From assembly GCA_959601045.1 (NCBI GenBank), contig CAUGNZ010000021.1:1-40893 (forward strand): a stretch of DNA of 40,893 bases, in the 5' to 3' direction. The DNA comes from an uncultured Collinsella sp. (GTDB lineage: Bacteria; Actinomycetota; Coriobacteriia; Coriobacteriales; Coriobacteriaceae). The translations under genes and the position numbers were made by a program. The notes beneath the pieces were generated by a model, which did no database searches, was not told the origin of the DNA, and was given only the letters and a program-made list of their open reading frames with translations. Each line of letters opens with the position of its first letter. Within the stretch, counting starts at the first letter, position 1. Shown one piece after another: positions 32,398 to 40,852 of the stretch.

Positions 32398-33801
32398 GTC
32401 CGTGGTGTCGTCGTCCTCGGGAAGTTGGGGGAACACGGCGTTTTTGGGCATGGAAACCTTGGTGAGCGAGGTGAGCTTTTTGCTCAACGCCGTGTCCGTC
32501 TTGACCAGGTCGCTGAGCGTCACGATCTTGTAGCCGTCGGCGACAAGGCCATCGATAATCTGCGGCAGCGCCTCGAGCGTCTGCTCGGCGCACTCATCGC
32601 TATCGGTGAGCAGCACAATACTGCCCGGCGTCATCGAGTCGAGCACGGTCGATACTTGCTCGTCGGCGCCGTTGAGCAGCCAGTCGCCCGAATCGATATT
32701 CCACGAAACCACGGCGGACACCAGGTCCATCGAGTCGATCCAGTTTTGCTCGTCAAACGCGGCGTAGGGGGCACGAAGCAACATCGTCTCGACACCGGTC
32801 GCCGACTTAATCGCCTCGGTACCCTTCGTGATCTGCTTGCGCACCGTCTCGCGATCCTCGCCCTTGAGCGAATCATCGCTGTAGCTGTTGGAGCCGACCT
32901 CGCACCCGGCATCGACAATCGCTTTGGCGGTAGCGGGCGAGGCTTCCGCGGCATCGCCCGAAAGGAAGAACGTTGCCGTGACGCCCTTTTCCTTGAGCAC
33001 CTGCAAGATCTGCTTGGTCGCGCCGCTCGGACCCTCGTCAAATGTCAGGGCCACGTACTTTTCGTTGCCCTTGGGCGCTACGCTTGCGCACTCGACCACG
33101 CAGTCGGTGGCGGGCACGACCTCGCCGCGGTCCTGCGTCTTGCCCGACTGCTCGCCGACCCATACCTCGGAGCGACCCTGAACGCCCCAGGTTTTGACAT
33201 ACTCAATGGCGCCCGTGCCCTCGACCTTAAGCTTTGGCTCGATAGTCGTGGCCTGGACCTCGTGCTTTTCGTACACGTTGCGGCCGTCCTTGACCGTCAC
33301 CTTCTCGCCGCCCGTAAGCTCGCGACCATCCCATTTGCCTTGCTTCACGCGCTTGCCGTCGACCTTCACCGACAGCTTTTCACCGCCATGGCGCTTGAGC
33401 ACGCTGTCGTCGACGGCCAGCAGATCGCCGGCGTCGTATGTTTCGGCCAGGCTTTGATCGTCGATAAGATTCTGCAGCGTAGAGCCCACGCGCACCGCGG
33501 TCTTCTGGCCGTTGAGCTCCACGTCCACGCTGCGGTTGACGTAGCCCACGACGGCAGCGATAAACAGCACGAGCGCACAGCCCACGGCGATAAGCGCATA
33601 GGGCAGACGGGACGGTCGGCGCGGCGAGCGCCCGTTGCCGATGCGCGCACTGCGATCGCTAAACCCGCGGCTATGGTTGAGGTACATCGCGCCGGGCTTA
33701 CGGTGACGCTTGCGCTGACCGCTGGGCAGCTGCCCCAGATCGCGACGCGCCGTCGGACGCGTACCCGAACGCCCGTTTAAGTTGGATCCGTTTTGGCGCA
33801 T
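32395..33801 (-). CDS. Membrane-anchored polysaccharide-deacetylase-like protein with altered active site
   Basis: A 468-residue protein: basic cytoplasmic tail 1-65, one membrane helix 67-87, an outside region 90-245 with beta-rich repeats that resemble YabE/G5-type wall-binding modules, then a NodB deacetylase fold 248-440. The catalytic motifs are changed: TFDEGPS (second Asp is E256), GSNSYSDDS where the two metal histidines should be (N305, D309), RAPYAA for RPPYG, and LLTDS (T399) where His is usual. It therefore probably lacks normal zinc-dependent deacetylase activity, or uses another metal set. The frame is intact and has a GGGAGGG start site, so it is not decaying. Likely a wall-associated structural or sensing protein. 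Confidence 0.8.
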   Translation of the reverse strand: MRQNGSNLNGRSGTRPTARRDLGQLPSGQRKRHRKPGAMYLNHSRGFSDRSARIGNGRSPRRPSRLPYALIAVGCALVLFIAAVVGYVNRSVDVELNGQKTAVRVGSTLQNLIDDQSLAETYDAGDLLAVDDSVLKRHGGEKLSVKVDGKRVKQGKWDGRELTGGEKVTVKDGRNVYEKHEVQATTIEPKLKVEGTGAIEYVKTWGVQGRSEVWVGEQSGKTQDRGEVVPATDCVVECASVAPKGNEKYVALTFDEGPSGATKQILQVLKEKGVTATFFLSGDAAEASPATAKAIVDAGCEVGSNSYSDDSLKGEDRETVRKQITKGTEAIKSATGVETMLLRAPYAAFDEQNWIDSMDLVSAVVSWNIDSGDWLLNGADEQVSTVLDSMTPGSIVLLTDSDECAEQTLEALPQIIDGLVADGYKIVTLSDLVKTDTALSKKLTSLTKVSMPKNAVFPQLPEDDDTTD

Positions 33802-33822
33802 GTGCCCTCCCCCATAAACACA

Positions 33823-33852
33823 GCAAGCCGGAGCAACAGGTCTCCGGCTTGC
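33823..33852 (-). terminator. Hairpin between PRC-barrel and deacetylase-like genes
   Basis: GCAAGCCGGA (33823-33832) pairs with TCCGGCTTGC (33843-33852), 22 bp after the PRC gene. No T-tract follows on the minus strand, so it may be a leaky terminator within the gene row. Confidence 0.55.
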
Positions 33853-33873
33853 CTCCCATCATTTGGTACGTCG

Positions 33874-34629
33874 CTATTTTGTAGCTTTTGACGAGCCTCC
33901 GCTCGCCTTTTGGTATTCGTCCTTAAAGGCCTTGAACATGCCGCGCGTCTTACCGAGCTGCTTGCCCAGTGCGCGACTGCCCTTGTCCACGGCAACCGAT
34001 CCCTTGTCATCGAGCACCTTGGCGCCCTTCTTGACCTTATCGCCCACCACGACACTGGCCTCGGCAGCCTTGGCGGCCGCGCCGCCCGAATACCCGAGCG
34101 CCTTGACCTCGTCCGAGACAATCATCGCGCCGTTCTCGTAGCCACGCAGCATCGTCGGCGGCACCTGCGTGTCACCAACCAAAACACTCGAAGCAGCACC
34201 GGCGGTCACATAGAATGCCTGCACGATGCCCGAGCGCGGCTTGAACTCGACGTCCGAGCAATAGCCCACGACGTCGCCCGATTCCGTGCGCACGTCCATA
34301 CCGACCCAGATGATGCAATCGTCCAGGTTGATGTCGAGGCGCTTGGCGGCGGCGGCATCGTACGTGTCCTTGACGTCATCGACCGCAATGGCGCCCTCGT
34401 AGACACCAATGGCGTCGAGCGCTACGAATCGGTCGGGACGCTCGATCATGCCCGCGATATCGGGCTGGCGGACCATAAAGCCGACCACGCGCGTACCGCC
34501 CGGGGTAAAGACCGGAAAGTGAATCTTTCCGAGCTTTTTAGGGCTGCGCGGTGTGCCGTCCTTTTTGGTGCGCTTGTCCTCGGTAGGCTTGCGATAGATC
34601 TTGGCGCCGACAAAATCCCCAGCGCGCAT
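33874..34629 (-). CDS. PRC-barrel domain protein
   Basis: A 251-residue soluble protein. Residues 1-90 and 95-170 look like two PRC-barrel modules (LGKIHFPVFTPGGTRVVGF; VGMDVRTESGDVVGYCSDVEF). The last 80 residues are Ala/Lys-rich and probably disordered. PRC barrels bind other proteins or RNA in ribosome maturation, photosynthetic and membrane-transport settings; the role here is unknown. Its ATG overlaps the YtxH stop codon by one base (TAATG), so the two are translationally coupled. The MgtE-like protein further down the same strand also begins with a PRC-type region. Confidence 0.7.
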   Translation of the reverse strand: MRAGDFVGAKIYRKPTEDKRTKKDGTPRSPKKLGKIHFPVFTPGGTRVVGFMVRQPDIAGMIERPDRFVALDAIGVYEGAIAVDDVKDTYDAAAAKRLDINLDDCIIWVGMDVRTESGDVVGYCSDVEFKPRSGIVQAFYVTAGAASSVLVGDTQVPPTMLRGYENGAMIVSDEVKALGYSGGAAAKAAEASVVVGDKVKKGAKVLDDKGSVAVDKGSRALGKQLGKTRGMFKAFKDEYQKASGGSSKATK

Positions 34630-35018
34630 TATGCCTCGGTCGAGGGCTCCGCAGCCTCGGTATCAGCCTCGACGGCGTTCTCCACCACGACGTCGGCGGC
34701 AGGCGTCACGTTGCCGCCCGAAATGGCGTCGTTGAGCTGCTCGCGCAGCTGGTCCATGCGCTCGCGGGCCAGGTCGACCTTGGCGCGCAGGTCGTCGGTC
34801 TTGGCGTCGACCATCGGGCCAAAGTCATTCACCGCGGCACGGGCCTCCTCGGCGCTGTGCTCGTAGGTGTCGCGCATATTGTCCCAGGCGTCGTTGGCGA
34901 TATCGGCAGCCATGGCGCGGGTCTCGGCGCCCGAGCGCGGGGCCAGAGCAACACCGATAATAGCGCCGGCAGCGGCACCAAAAAGTGCGCCGGAGACAAA
35001 GCTGAAAGTCTTACCCAT
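34629..35018 (-). CDS. YtxH-domain protein
   Basis: A 129-residue protein with the YtxH start: GKTFSFVSGALFGAAAGAIIGVALAPRSGAETR, a glycine/alanine-rich membrane segment at residues 5-26 followed by a basic loop. Residues 35-105 form an amphipathic alpha-helix likely to be coiled coil, and the tail is acidic. Members are envelope or stress-related, with no known enzymatic role. I chose the ATG at 35018 because AGGAGAGG lies seven bases upstream. It is coupled to the PRC-barrel gene downstream. Confidence 0.75.
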   Translation of the reverse strand: MGKTFSFVSGALFGAAAGAIIGVALAPRSGAETRAMAADIANDAWDNMRDTYEHSAEEARAAVNDFGPMVDAKTDDLRAKVDLARERMDQLREQLNDAISGGNVTPAADVVVENAVEADTEAAEPSTEA

Positions 35019-35154
35019 GATCATTCCTCTCCTGCGGGCACGTCGGTGCCCACCGTTTGAATGCTGTCCATTATACCCGCAGCGCATCACTTGCCGCTCC
35101 GCTCATCTGCGTACGGCAAAGACGCAGGTACGTGATGGTGATAAACGCGTAGGC

Positions 35155-35988
35155 CTACTCCTGGGGCATAGCCGGCATGGCCACCGTGGCACCCGGGTCC
35201 TCGCCGGCGCCGTCCACGAGCGGCAGGCCGCCCTCATGCGCAGGTCCTACCGGAACCGTCGCCGCACCGCCAAAGACGGCAGCGGAGGCCTCGTGGTTCT
35301 CGGCAACCGCGCCCTCGGTATCAATCGCCACCTGGGGCTCGTCGTCAAAGTTGGGGACGCCCTGGGGCTCGGTGGGAACGGGCTCGGCGGTCGCATCGGC
35401 AACGGGCTCGGCGTCGACCGGCACATCGCCCTCGTCAGCGCCCTCGTCCTCGGCAGCATCTTCGCCGTTCGCAGCGGCGACGGCCTCGTGAGGATCCTTG
35501 CCCTCGGCCTCGGCGCGCATGCCCAGCACCAGGTTGCGCAGGCCCGCGACCGTGCCTTCCACGTCGGGGGCAGGCTGGTCGGCGTGCAGGTACGCCCAGT
35601 CCATCATAAAGGTGGCCGACGACAGCGCACCGATGGCCAGTGCGTCGTCGGGGCACGAAAGCTCGACCTCAAAGACACGCTCGTCATGCTCGCTTACGCG
35701 CGTGCGGCCGCACGAGATGCTACCGGCAAGACCGGTCTCGTTCATGAGCTCGACCGTCACGTGCTCCAGCAGGTGGCAGAGCTCGGTCTGACCCATGCAG
35801 TCCTGGAACTCGCGGCCGGAATCGCCCAGGCACAGGTGCTTGGCAATCGCCGGCACCAGGTAGTACACGCGCGCCGTGGCCTCGATATCCTCCGAGGTCA
35901 TGAGCGGCATGCCGGGGTTCACCAGCACGTGCGCGCAGATCTTGTCCTCGCTGACGGTGACCTTAAGGATGTTGAACAGGCCTGCCAT
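35155..35988 (-). CDS. Protein resembling the N-domain of cyanophycin synthetase
   Basis: A 277-residue soluble protein. Residues 1-165 contain CHLLEHVTVELMNETGLAGSISCGRTRV, which resembles the N-terminal domain of cyanophycin synthetase and related proteins (CxLLEHVxxEL, then GxTR). The ATP-grasp and ligase domains that follow in cyanophycin synthetase are absent. Residues 170-277 are acidic, Ala/Glu/Pro-rich and probably disordered. GGGGAGAG precedes the ATG, and the gene starts 24 bp after the CNNM/CorC gene. Function is unknown; it may bind a polymer or peptide at the envelope. The similarity is from memory of the motif and needs a profile search. Confidence 0.55.
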   Translation of the reverse strand: MAGLFNILKVTVSEDKICAHVLVNPGMPLMTSEDIEATARVYYLVPAIAKHLCLGDSGREFQDCMGQTELCHLLEHVTVELMNETGLAGSISCGRTRVSEHDERVFEVELSCPDDALAIGALSSATFMMDWAYLHADQPAPDVEGTVAGLRNLVLGMRAEAEGKDPHEAVAAANGEDAAEDEGADEGDVPVDAEPVADATAEPVPTEPQGVPNFDDEPQVAIDTEGAVAENHEASAAVFGGAATVPVGPAHEGGLPLVDGAGEDPGATVAMPAMPQE

Positions 35989-36012
35989 AACTCTCCCCTA
36001 CTCTTCCTTGTC

Positions 36013-37386
36013 CTACTCGTCGCCGTCGTGCGGATTCGCGGAACCCGCACCCGACGTCGTCGGCTCGTCTACCGAAGACTCGGAATCCTTCTTATCGGTT
36101 TCGGCCGGAGCGATCACGCGAATGAGCGAGATGCGCTGGCCACGCATCGACTGCACTTTAAACTTGTACCCCGCGACCTCAAACACCTCTCCGATGTCGG
36201 GCACCGAGTCGCAAAGCTCCAAAATCCAGCCGGCGATGGTCTCATAATCATCGCTTTCCTCAAGCGGCCAACCAAGCTCAATCGCGTCATCGCACGAAAA
36301 ACGCCCATCAACGAGCCACTCGCGGCGCGAAAGGCGCGTGAGGTACTTGTTGTCGGGGTCGAACTCGTCCTCGATCTCGCCCACGATCTCCTCGACGATG
36401 TCCTCGATGGTGATGATGCCGGCCGTGCCGCCGTACTCATCCACGACGACCACGATCTGGTCGTGCGAGGTCTGCATCTCGGACAGCAGCGGCAGGATGT
36501 CCTTGGTGTCGGGCACAAAGGTGGCGTCGCGCAAAAAGCCGGCGATGGGCTGGTCGCCCTTGCCATCGAGCGCGGGCTGGATCAGGTCCTTGATGTGCGC
36601 GATGCCCGCGACGTTGTCGGGGTCCTCGTGATAGACGGGGATGCGGCTGAAGCCGGTCTGGCGCATGGTGGATAGCACGCTGGCGACCGTCTCGTCGTCC
36701 TCGCACATGGTGGTGTCCACGCGCGGCACCATGACCTCGCGGGCAACGGTGTCGCCCAGGTCAAAGATCTCGTGGATCATGCGCTTTTCCTCGTCGAGCA
36801 GGTCGTCCTGCTCCGAGACCATGTACTTGATCTCTTCTTCCGAGACGTTCTGACGGTCGTCGGCACTCTTGATACGCAAGATGCGGGCCAGGCCATCGGA
36901 GCAAGCGCCAGTCAGCCACACGAGCGGACGGGCGATCTTCTGGAACACGGAAAGCGGGCCCACGACCTGCTTGGACACGCCCTCGGCATTGGCCAGGCCG
37001 ATGCGCTTGGGGACGAGCTCGCCGATCACGATGGACACGAAGGCGACCGCGACGGTGATGATGACCGGCGCCAGGCCGCGCGCGATGGCGGAGAGCGGCG
37101 CGATGCCAAAGCTCATGAGCCACGTGGCAAGCGGGTCGGACAGGCTCGTCGAGGCGACGGCGGACGAGGCGAAGCCCACGAGCGTGATGGCGACCTGGAT
37201 GGTGGCGAGCAGCTGGTCGGAGTCGGCGGCCAGCTTAATGGCACGCTCGGCGCGCTTGTCGCCTTCCTCGGCCTCATGCTCCAGCACGGCGCGCTTGGCC
37301 GTGGTGAGCGCCATCTCGGACATAGAGAAGTAGCCGTTGATGAGGGTCAAAACGAGGGTAGTGATAAGGGAGATGGTTATGTCCAT
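36013..37386 (-). CDS. CNNM/CorC (HlyC) family membrane protein with CBS domains
   Basis: A 457-residue protein of the family linked to Mg2+ or Co2+ efflux. Residues 1-190 are the CNNM membrane domain (LINGYFSMSEMALTTAKR, GELVPKRIGLA). About 205-330 is a CBS pair (REVMVPRVDTTM, FSRIPVYHEDPDNVAG, VVVVDEYGGTAGIITIEDI). About 345-430 is the CorC/HlyC domain (DGRFSCDDAIELGWPL, ETIAGWILELCDSVPDIGE). The tail is acidic and disordered. The ribosome binding site before ATG 37386 is weak. It precedes the cyanophycin-synthetase-N-like gene by 24 bp. Confidence 0.88.
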   Translation of the reverse strand: MDITISLITTLVLTLINGYFSMSEMALTTAKRAVLEHEAEEGDKRAERAIKLAADSDQLLATIQVAITLVGFASSAVASTSLSDPLATWLMSFGIAPLSAIARGLAPVIITVAVAFVSIVIGELVPKRIGLANAEGVSKQVVGPLSVFQKIARPLVWLTGACSDGLARILRIKSADDRQNVSEEEIKYMVSEQDDLLDEEKRMIHEIFDLGDTVAREVMVPRVDTTMCEDDETVASVLSTMRQTGFSRIPVYHEDPDNVAGIAHIKDLIQPALDGKGDQPIAGFLRDATFVPDTKDILPLLSEMQTSHDQIVVVVDEYGGTAGIITIEDIVEEIVGEIEDEFDPDNKYLTRLSRREWLVDGRFSCDDAIELGWPLEESDDYETIAGWILELCDSVPDIGEVFEVAGYKFKVQSMRGQRISLIRVIAPAETDKKDSESSVDEPTTSGAGSANPHDGDE

Positions 37387-37496
37387 CGGGAGTTTCTCGA
37401 ACCTCCAAGATTCGGGACGTCAGGTCAAAACGTTGATGACGGATACGGCAATTGCACCGGCGCCCAAACGAGGACGCGGGCGCGCAGGCGCGGTCG

Positions 37497-38180
37497 CTAG
37501 ATTACGAAGAGAATCACCGCCATGAACTGGAAGATGCTGCCGGCGAGCACCCACAAGTGGAAAACACTGTGCAGATAGCGCACGTTTTTGGCGATATAGA
37601 ACGGCACGCCCACGGTGTAGCACACGCCGCCGACGGCGAGCAGGGCAAGCGCCACGGGGTTCAGCAGCGCCACGAGTGCGGGCAGTTTAAAGACAACGAG
37701 CCAGCCCATCAGCAGATAGACCAGGCCGCTTACCCAGTGCGGCTGGCGCTCGCGCATAAAGCACTCGAGGGCAATGCCGATAATGGCGATGGCCCATACG
37801 GCGAAGAACAGCGCAGCGCCGCCGTCGTTTGCGAGCGTGATGAGGCAAAACGGCGTATAGCTGCCGGCTATGAGCAGGTAGATGCAGCTGTGGTCGATGA
37901 TGCGGAACACGCGCTTGGCGCGCGCGGGTTGAATCGCATGGTAGAGCGTGGAGGCTAGGTACTCGAGGATGATGCTGACGCCATAGACAATTGCCGCGGC
38001 CATGTGGGCCGGGCCACCGCCGCGCAGGGCAGCGAATACGATCAGGAGCACCAGGCCCGCGATACCCAGCAGACAGCCGACACCATGGGTGACGGAGTTC
38101 ATGATCTCCTCGCCCACCGTGTAGTGCGGAACGGCCGCGGCCTTGGGTCGCGGCTTGGAACTGTCGCTCGAATCGGACAT
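37497..38180 (-). CDS. Hemolysin III family (PAQR-like) membrane protein
   Basis: A 227-residue protein with seven membrane helices. It has the family metal-site pattern: S-x-x-x-H in ASTLYHAIQP, an aspartate in RIIDHSCIYLLIAGSYTP, and H-x-x-x-H in YLHSVFHLWVLAG. The name comes from a Bacillus hemolysin, but most members are probably not toxins and may be metal-dependent membrane hydrolases. The ATG at 38180 was chosen; GGAGG lies 11 bases upstream, a rather long spacing, and an in-frame TTG six codons earlier coincides with that site. It is first in the long minus-strand block. Confidence 0.85.
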   Translation of the reverse strand: MSDSSDSSKPRPKAAAVPHYTVGEEIMNSVTHGVGCLLGIAGLVLLIVFAALRGGGPAHMAAAIVYGVSIILEYLASTLYHAIQPARAKRVFRIIDHSCIYLLIAGSYTPFCLITLANDGGAALFFAVWAIAIIGIALECFMRERQPHWVSGLVYLLMGWLVVFKLPALVALLNPVALALLAVGGVCYTVGVPFYIAKNVRYLHSVFHLWVLAGSIFQFMAVILFVI

Positions 38181-38287
38181 GCCGGTTACATCCTCCAACG
38201 TAAAGAGTTCTCAACACTATATCAAAGCGTCTGGGTGCGTGCGAAATTTGCACCATACGTGACCCTTTGTTTACCCATTCTTTGCCT

Positions 38288-38346
38288 GTTGACGCATCAA
38301 CGGCGAACGTCCATAATGCGCTTGCATTAAATGTTGATGCATTAAC
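38288..38346 (+). promoter_or_regulatory. Promoter with two GTTGAYGCATYAAC operators
   Basis: TTGACG (38289-38294), 17 bp, CATAAT (38312-38317) is a good sigma-70 promoter. Two near-identical palindromes, GTTGACGCATCAAC (38288-38301) over the -35 box and GTTGATGCATTAAC (38333-38346) downstream of the start point, are 45 bp apart centre to centre. This is the plan of a repressor that binds two sites. No regulator gene is adjacent. Confidence 0.65.
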
Positions 38347-38366
38347 ATCTTATAGGAGAATACCGC

Positions 38367-39332
38367 ATGGCTCAAAACGCACATTCCCATCGAAAGCTCA
38401 AGATAGCCGGCATCGTTGCACTGGTGGTTGTCATTGCGCTGCTCGGATTTGCCGGCAACTTTCTGTTTGACTTCGCGCTGAATCCCCGCGCGCCATACAC
38501 CATGAAGATGATGCAGGACGGCAAGGACGACAAAGAAAGTGAGCAGCCGGATGCCGAGGGAACCGAGGCGCGGGCATGGTTTAAAGAGAACCGCGAGAGC
38601 AGCAGCCTCACCGCAGATGACGGAACCGAACTTGCCGCTTGGTATTTTGCCGCCCCAGAGAGCACGCACAATTACGCTATCTGCCTACACGGATACACCG
38701 ATGAGCCCATCGGCATGGCCCGATACGTCAAACGATTCCACGACCGCGGCATGAACGTACTCGCACCCGCCGCCCGCGCCCACGAGCGCTCCGGCGGCGA
38801 CTATATCGGCATGGGTTGGCCCGAGCGGCTCGATGTCGTTGCATGGATTGGGCGGATCGTTCAGGCTGACCCCGAGGCGCGCATCCTGGTCTTTGGCGAG
38901 TCGATGGGTGCGGCAACCGCCATGGACGTCGCGGGGGAATCTCTGCCCGCAAACGTGAAATGCATTATCGAGGACTGTGGTTATACGAGTGTTTGGGACG
39001 AGTTTTCTCTGCAGCTCAAGGACGTGTTCGGGCTGCCCAGCTTTCCCTTGCTCGATGTAGCAAACTTGGTGTGCAACGTGCGCGCGGGCTACGACTTTCA
39101 TAAGGCGAGCAGTGTGGAGTAACTCAAACACGCGACGGTTCCCATGCTGTTTATCCACGGCGACCAGGACACCTTTGTGCCGTACGACATGCTCGACCAA
39201 AACTACGACGCGTGCGCCAGCAAGGTCAAGCAAAAGCTCACCATCCATGGCGCCACCCACGCCAAGAGTGCGCAAGTTAACCCCGAGCTCTACTGGAACA
39301 CGGTCGACGACTTCCTCGACGAGTATTTTTAG
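38367..39332 (+). pseudogene. Alpha/beta hydrolase gene interrupted by one stop codon
   Basis: The frame runs for 322 codons but is cut by TAA at 39120-39122, after residue 251. Before it: a membrane anchor (residues 12-35), the hydrolase core with AICLHGYTDEP and nucleophile serine in FGESMGAATAMD. After it, in the same frame: LKHATVPMLFIHGDQDTFVPYD with the catalytic Asp, and IHGATHAKS with the His. One change (for example CAA to TAA) explains it; the rest is intact. The 251-residue product would lack two of three catalytic residues. AGGAG and a strong promoter lie upstream, so the loss may be recent. A sequencing error or readthrough would be alternatives. Confidence 0.8.
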
Positions 39333-39382
39333 GCAAATAGTACGGTTTACTGGTCTATCTGACCCCTAGCACTTCCGAAAAT

Positions 39383-39416
39383 CCGCCCGCGAGCTTTGTG
39401 CTCGCGGGCGGCTTTT
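39383..39416 (+). terminator. Intrinsic terminator after the hydrolase gene
   Basis: CCGCCCGCGAGC (39383-39394) pairs perfectly with GCTCGCGGGCGG (39400-39411), followed by CTTTTG. It lies between the convergent hydrolase and DUF362 genes and, with AAAA on the other side, may act in both directions. Confidence 0.8.
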
Positions 39417-39463
39417 GCTCAACTAACGCTACAAAGGCGCTTGATATGTCCAATAACTAGGTG

Positions 39464-40669
39464 CTATTTGACCTCGATGAGCTCGTACTTGCTCGTGCCC
39501 AGGCCGATCTTCTCGGCATGCGCGATGCACGCGCGCCAGTCGGTGTCGGGATGCGTGATGCAGAAGGGATCCTTGGCCTGCTCGCCCTCCAGATGCTCGT
39601 GATTATGCTCCATCTTGGCCGCGCTGTCGGTAAGCTCGGTGTTAGGCAGCGGCTCGGATGCCAGGACGGCATCGGCACAGGCCTGATCGATGGCGACCGG
39701 GTCGAAGCTCGCGAACATGCCGATATCGTTGACGATAGGCGTGTCGTTTTCGGGATGGCAGTCGCAGTTGGGGCTGATATCCATGGCAAGCGAGATGTGG
39801 AAGCTCGGGCGGCCGTCGACGACGGCTTTGGTGTACTCGGCGATCTTGTAGTTGAGTACGTCGGCCGCGGCATCATAGTCGGGCTTGATGCAGTCCTGGT
39901 TGCACGCCGCAATGCAGCGTCCGCAGCCCACGCAGCGATCGTGGTCGATGGCAGCCACGTGAACCGTGCGAGTGCTGCCGTTGGCAAGCTCGCGCTCACG
40001 CGTACCGTCAAACGTGATGGCGCTGTGCGCGCATATCTTCTCGCAGGCACGGCAGCCAACGCAGTTGGTGGTATCGACGCTCGGCTTGCCAGCGGCGTGC
40101 TGCTCCATCTTGCCGGCACGGCTACCGCCGCCCATACCCAGGTTCTTCATGGCACCGCCAAAGCCGGCCTGCTCATGGCCCTTAAAGTGGGTGAGGCTAA
40201 TCACGATGTCGGCATCCATGAGTGCCTGGCCGATCTTTGCCTCGCGCACGTACTCGCCGCCCTCGACCGGGACGAGCGCCTCGTCGGTGCCCTTGAGGCC
40301 GTCGGCGATGATGATCTGGCAGCCCGTGGCGTACGGGGTAAAGCCGTTCTGGTAGGCGGTGTCGATGTGCTCGAGCGCATTTTTGCGGCTACCCACATAG
40401 AGCGTGTTGCAGTCGGTAAGGAAGGGCTTGCCGCCCAGCTCCTTCACGACGTCCGCGACGGCTCGGGCGTAGTTGGGGCGCAAAAAGCTCAGGTTGCCCA
40501 GCTCACCAAAGTGAATCTTGATGGCGACAAACTTGTTCTCAAAGTCGATCCGCTCGATACCAGCGCGGCGGATGAGGCGCTTGAGCTTGTCGAGCTGGCT
40601 CTCGCGAGCATGCGTGCGCAGGTTGGTGAAGTACACCTTTGCCGGTGCTGCGGGTGCGGTTGCGGTCAT
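39464..40669 (-). CDS. DUF362 protein with two 4Fe-4S clusters
   Basis: A 401-residue cytoplasmic protein of the DUF362 family. Residues 10-190 and 270-360 form the DUF362 part (KIHFGELGNLSFLRP, ISLTHFKGHEQAGFGGAMKNLGMG). Between them sits a two-cluster ferredoxin-type module: CVGCRACEKICAHSA and CVGCGRCIAACNQDC, each with three close cysteines and a distant fourth. This suggests electron transfer, but the partner and reaction are not known. It stands alone, with no redox gene in sight. The start at 40669 lacks a strong binding site. The protein has the family's usual glycine-rich MGGGSRAGKMEQHA segment. Confidence 0.85.
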   Translation of the reverse strand: MTATAPAAPAKVYFTNLRTHARESQLDKLKRLIRRAGIERIDFENKFVAIKIHFGELGNLSFLRPNYARAVADVVKELGGKPFLTDCNTLYVGSRKNALEHIDTAYQNGFTPYATGCQIIIADGLKGTDEALVPVEGGEYVREAKIGQALMDADIVISLTHFKGHEQAGFGGAMKNLGMGGGSRAGKMEQHAAGKPSVDTTNCVGCRACEKICAHSAITFDGTRERELANGSTRTVHVAAIDHDRCVGCGRCIAACNQDCIKPDYDAAADVLNYKIAEYTKAVVDGRPSFHISLAMDISPNCDCHPENDTPIVNDIGMFASFDPVAIDQACADAVLASEPLPNTELTDSAAKMEHNHEHLEGEQAKDPFCITHPDTDWRACIAHAEKIGLGTSKYELIEVK

Positions 40670-40763
40670 AGATCTATCCCCTCGGTCTATATGGCGTTAC
40701 AGACATAGAGGATGGTACCCGTTGAAGTGGGGTTGAAGTCAAGCGCAACGCCGAGTCGCTAGG

Positions 40764-40852
40764 CACTCATTGGGGACAGACTTAAATGAGTGCTTGCCGC
40801 CCGGCCAGCGAGCCGGCGATCCGGCAAAGACTGTCCCCAACGACTAGTCGTT
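40764..40852. repeat. REP-like palindromes, GGGGAC type, at the right edge
   Basis: CACTCATT (40764-40771) and AATGAGTG (40785-40792) enclose a GGGGACAGACTT loop, the same unit as at 10894. About 45 bp on, CTGTCCCC is followed by the 14-bp palindrome AACGACTAGTCGTT (40839-40852). I see no gene between 40670 and the window end. Confidence 0.75.
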
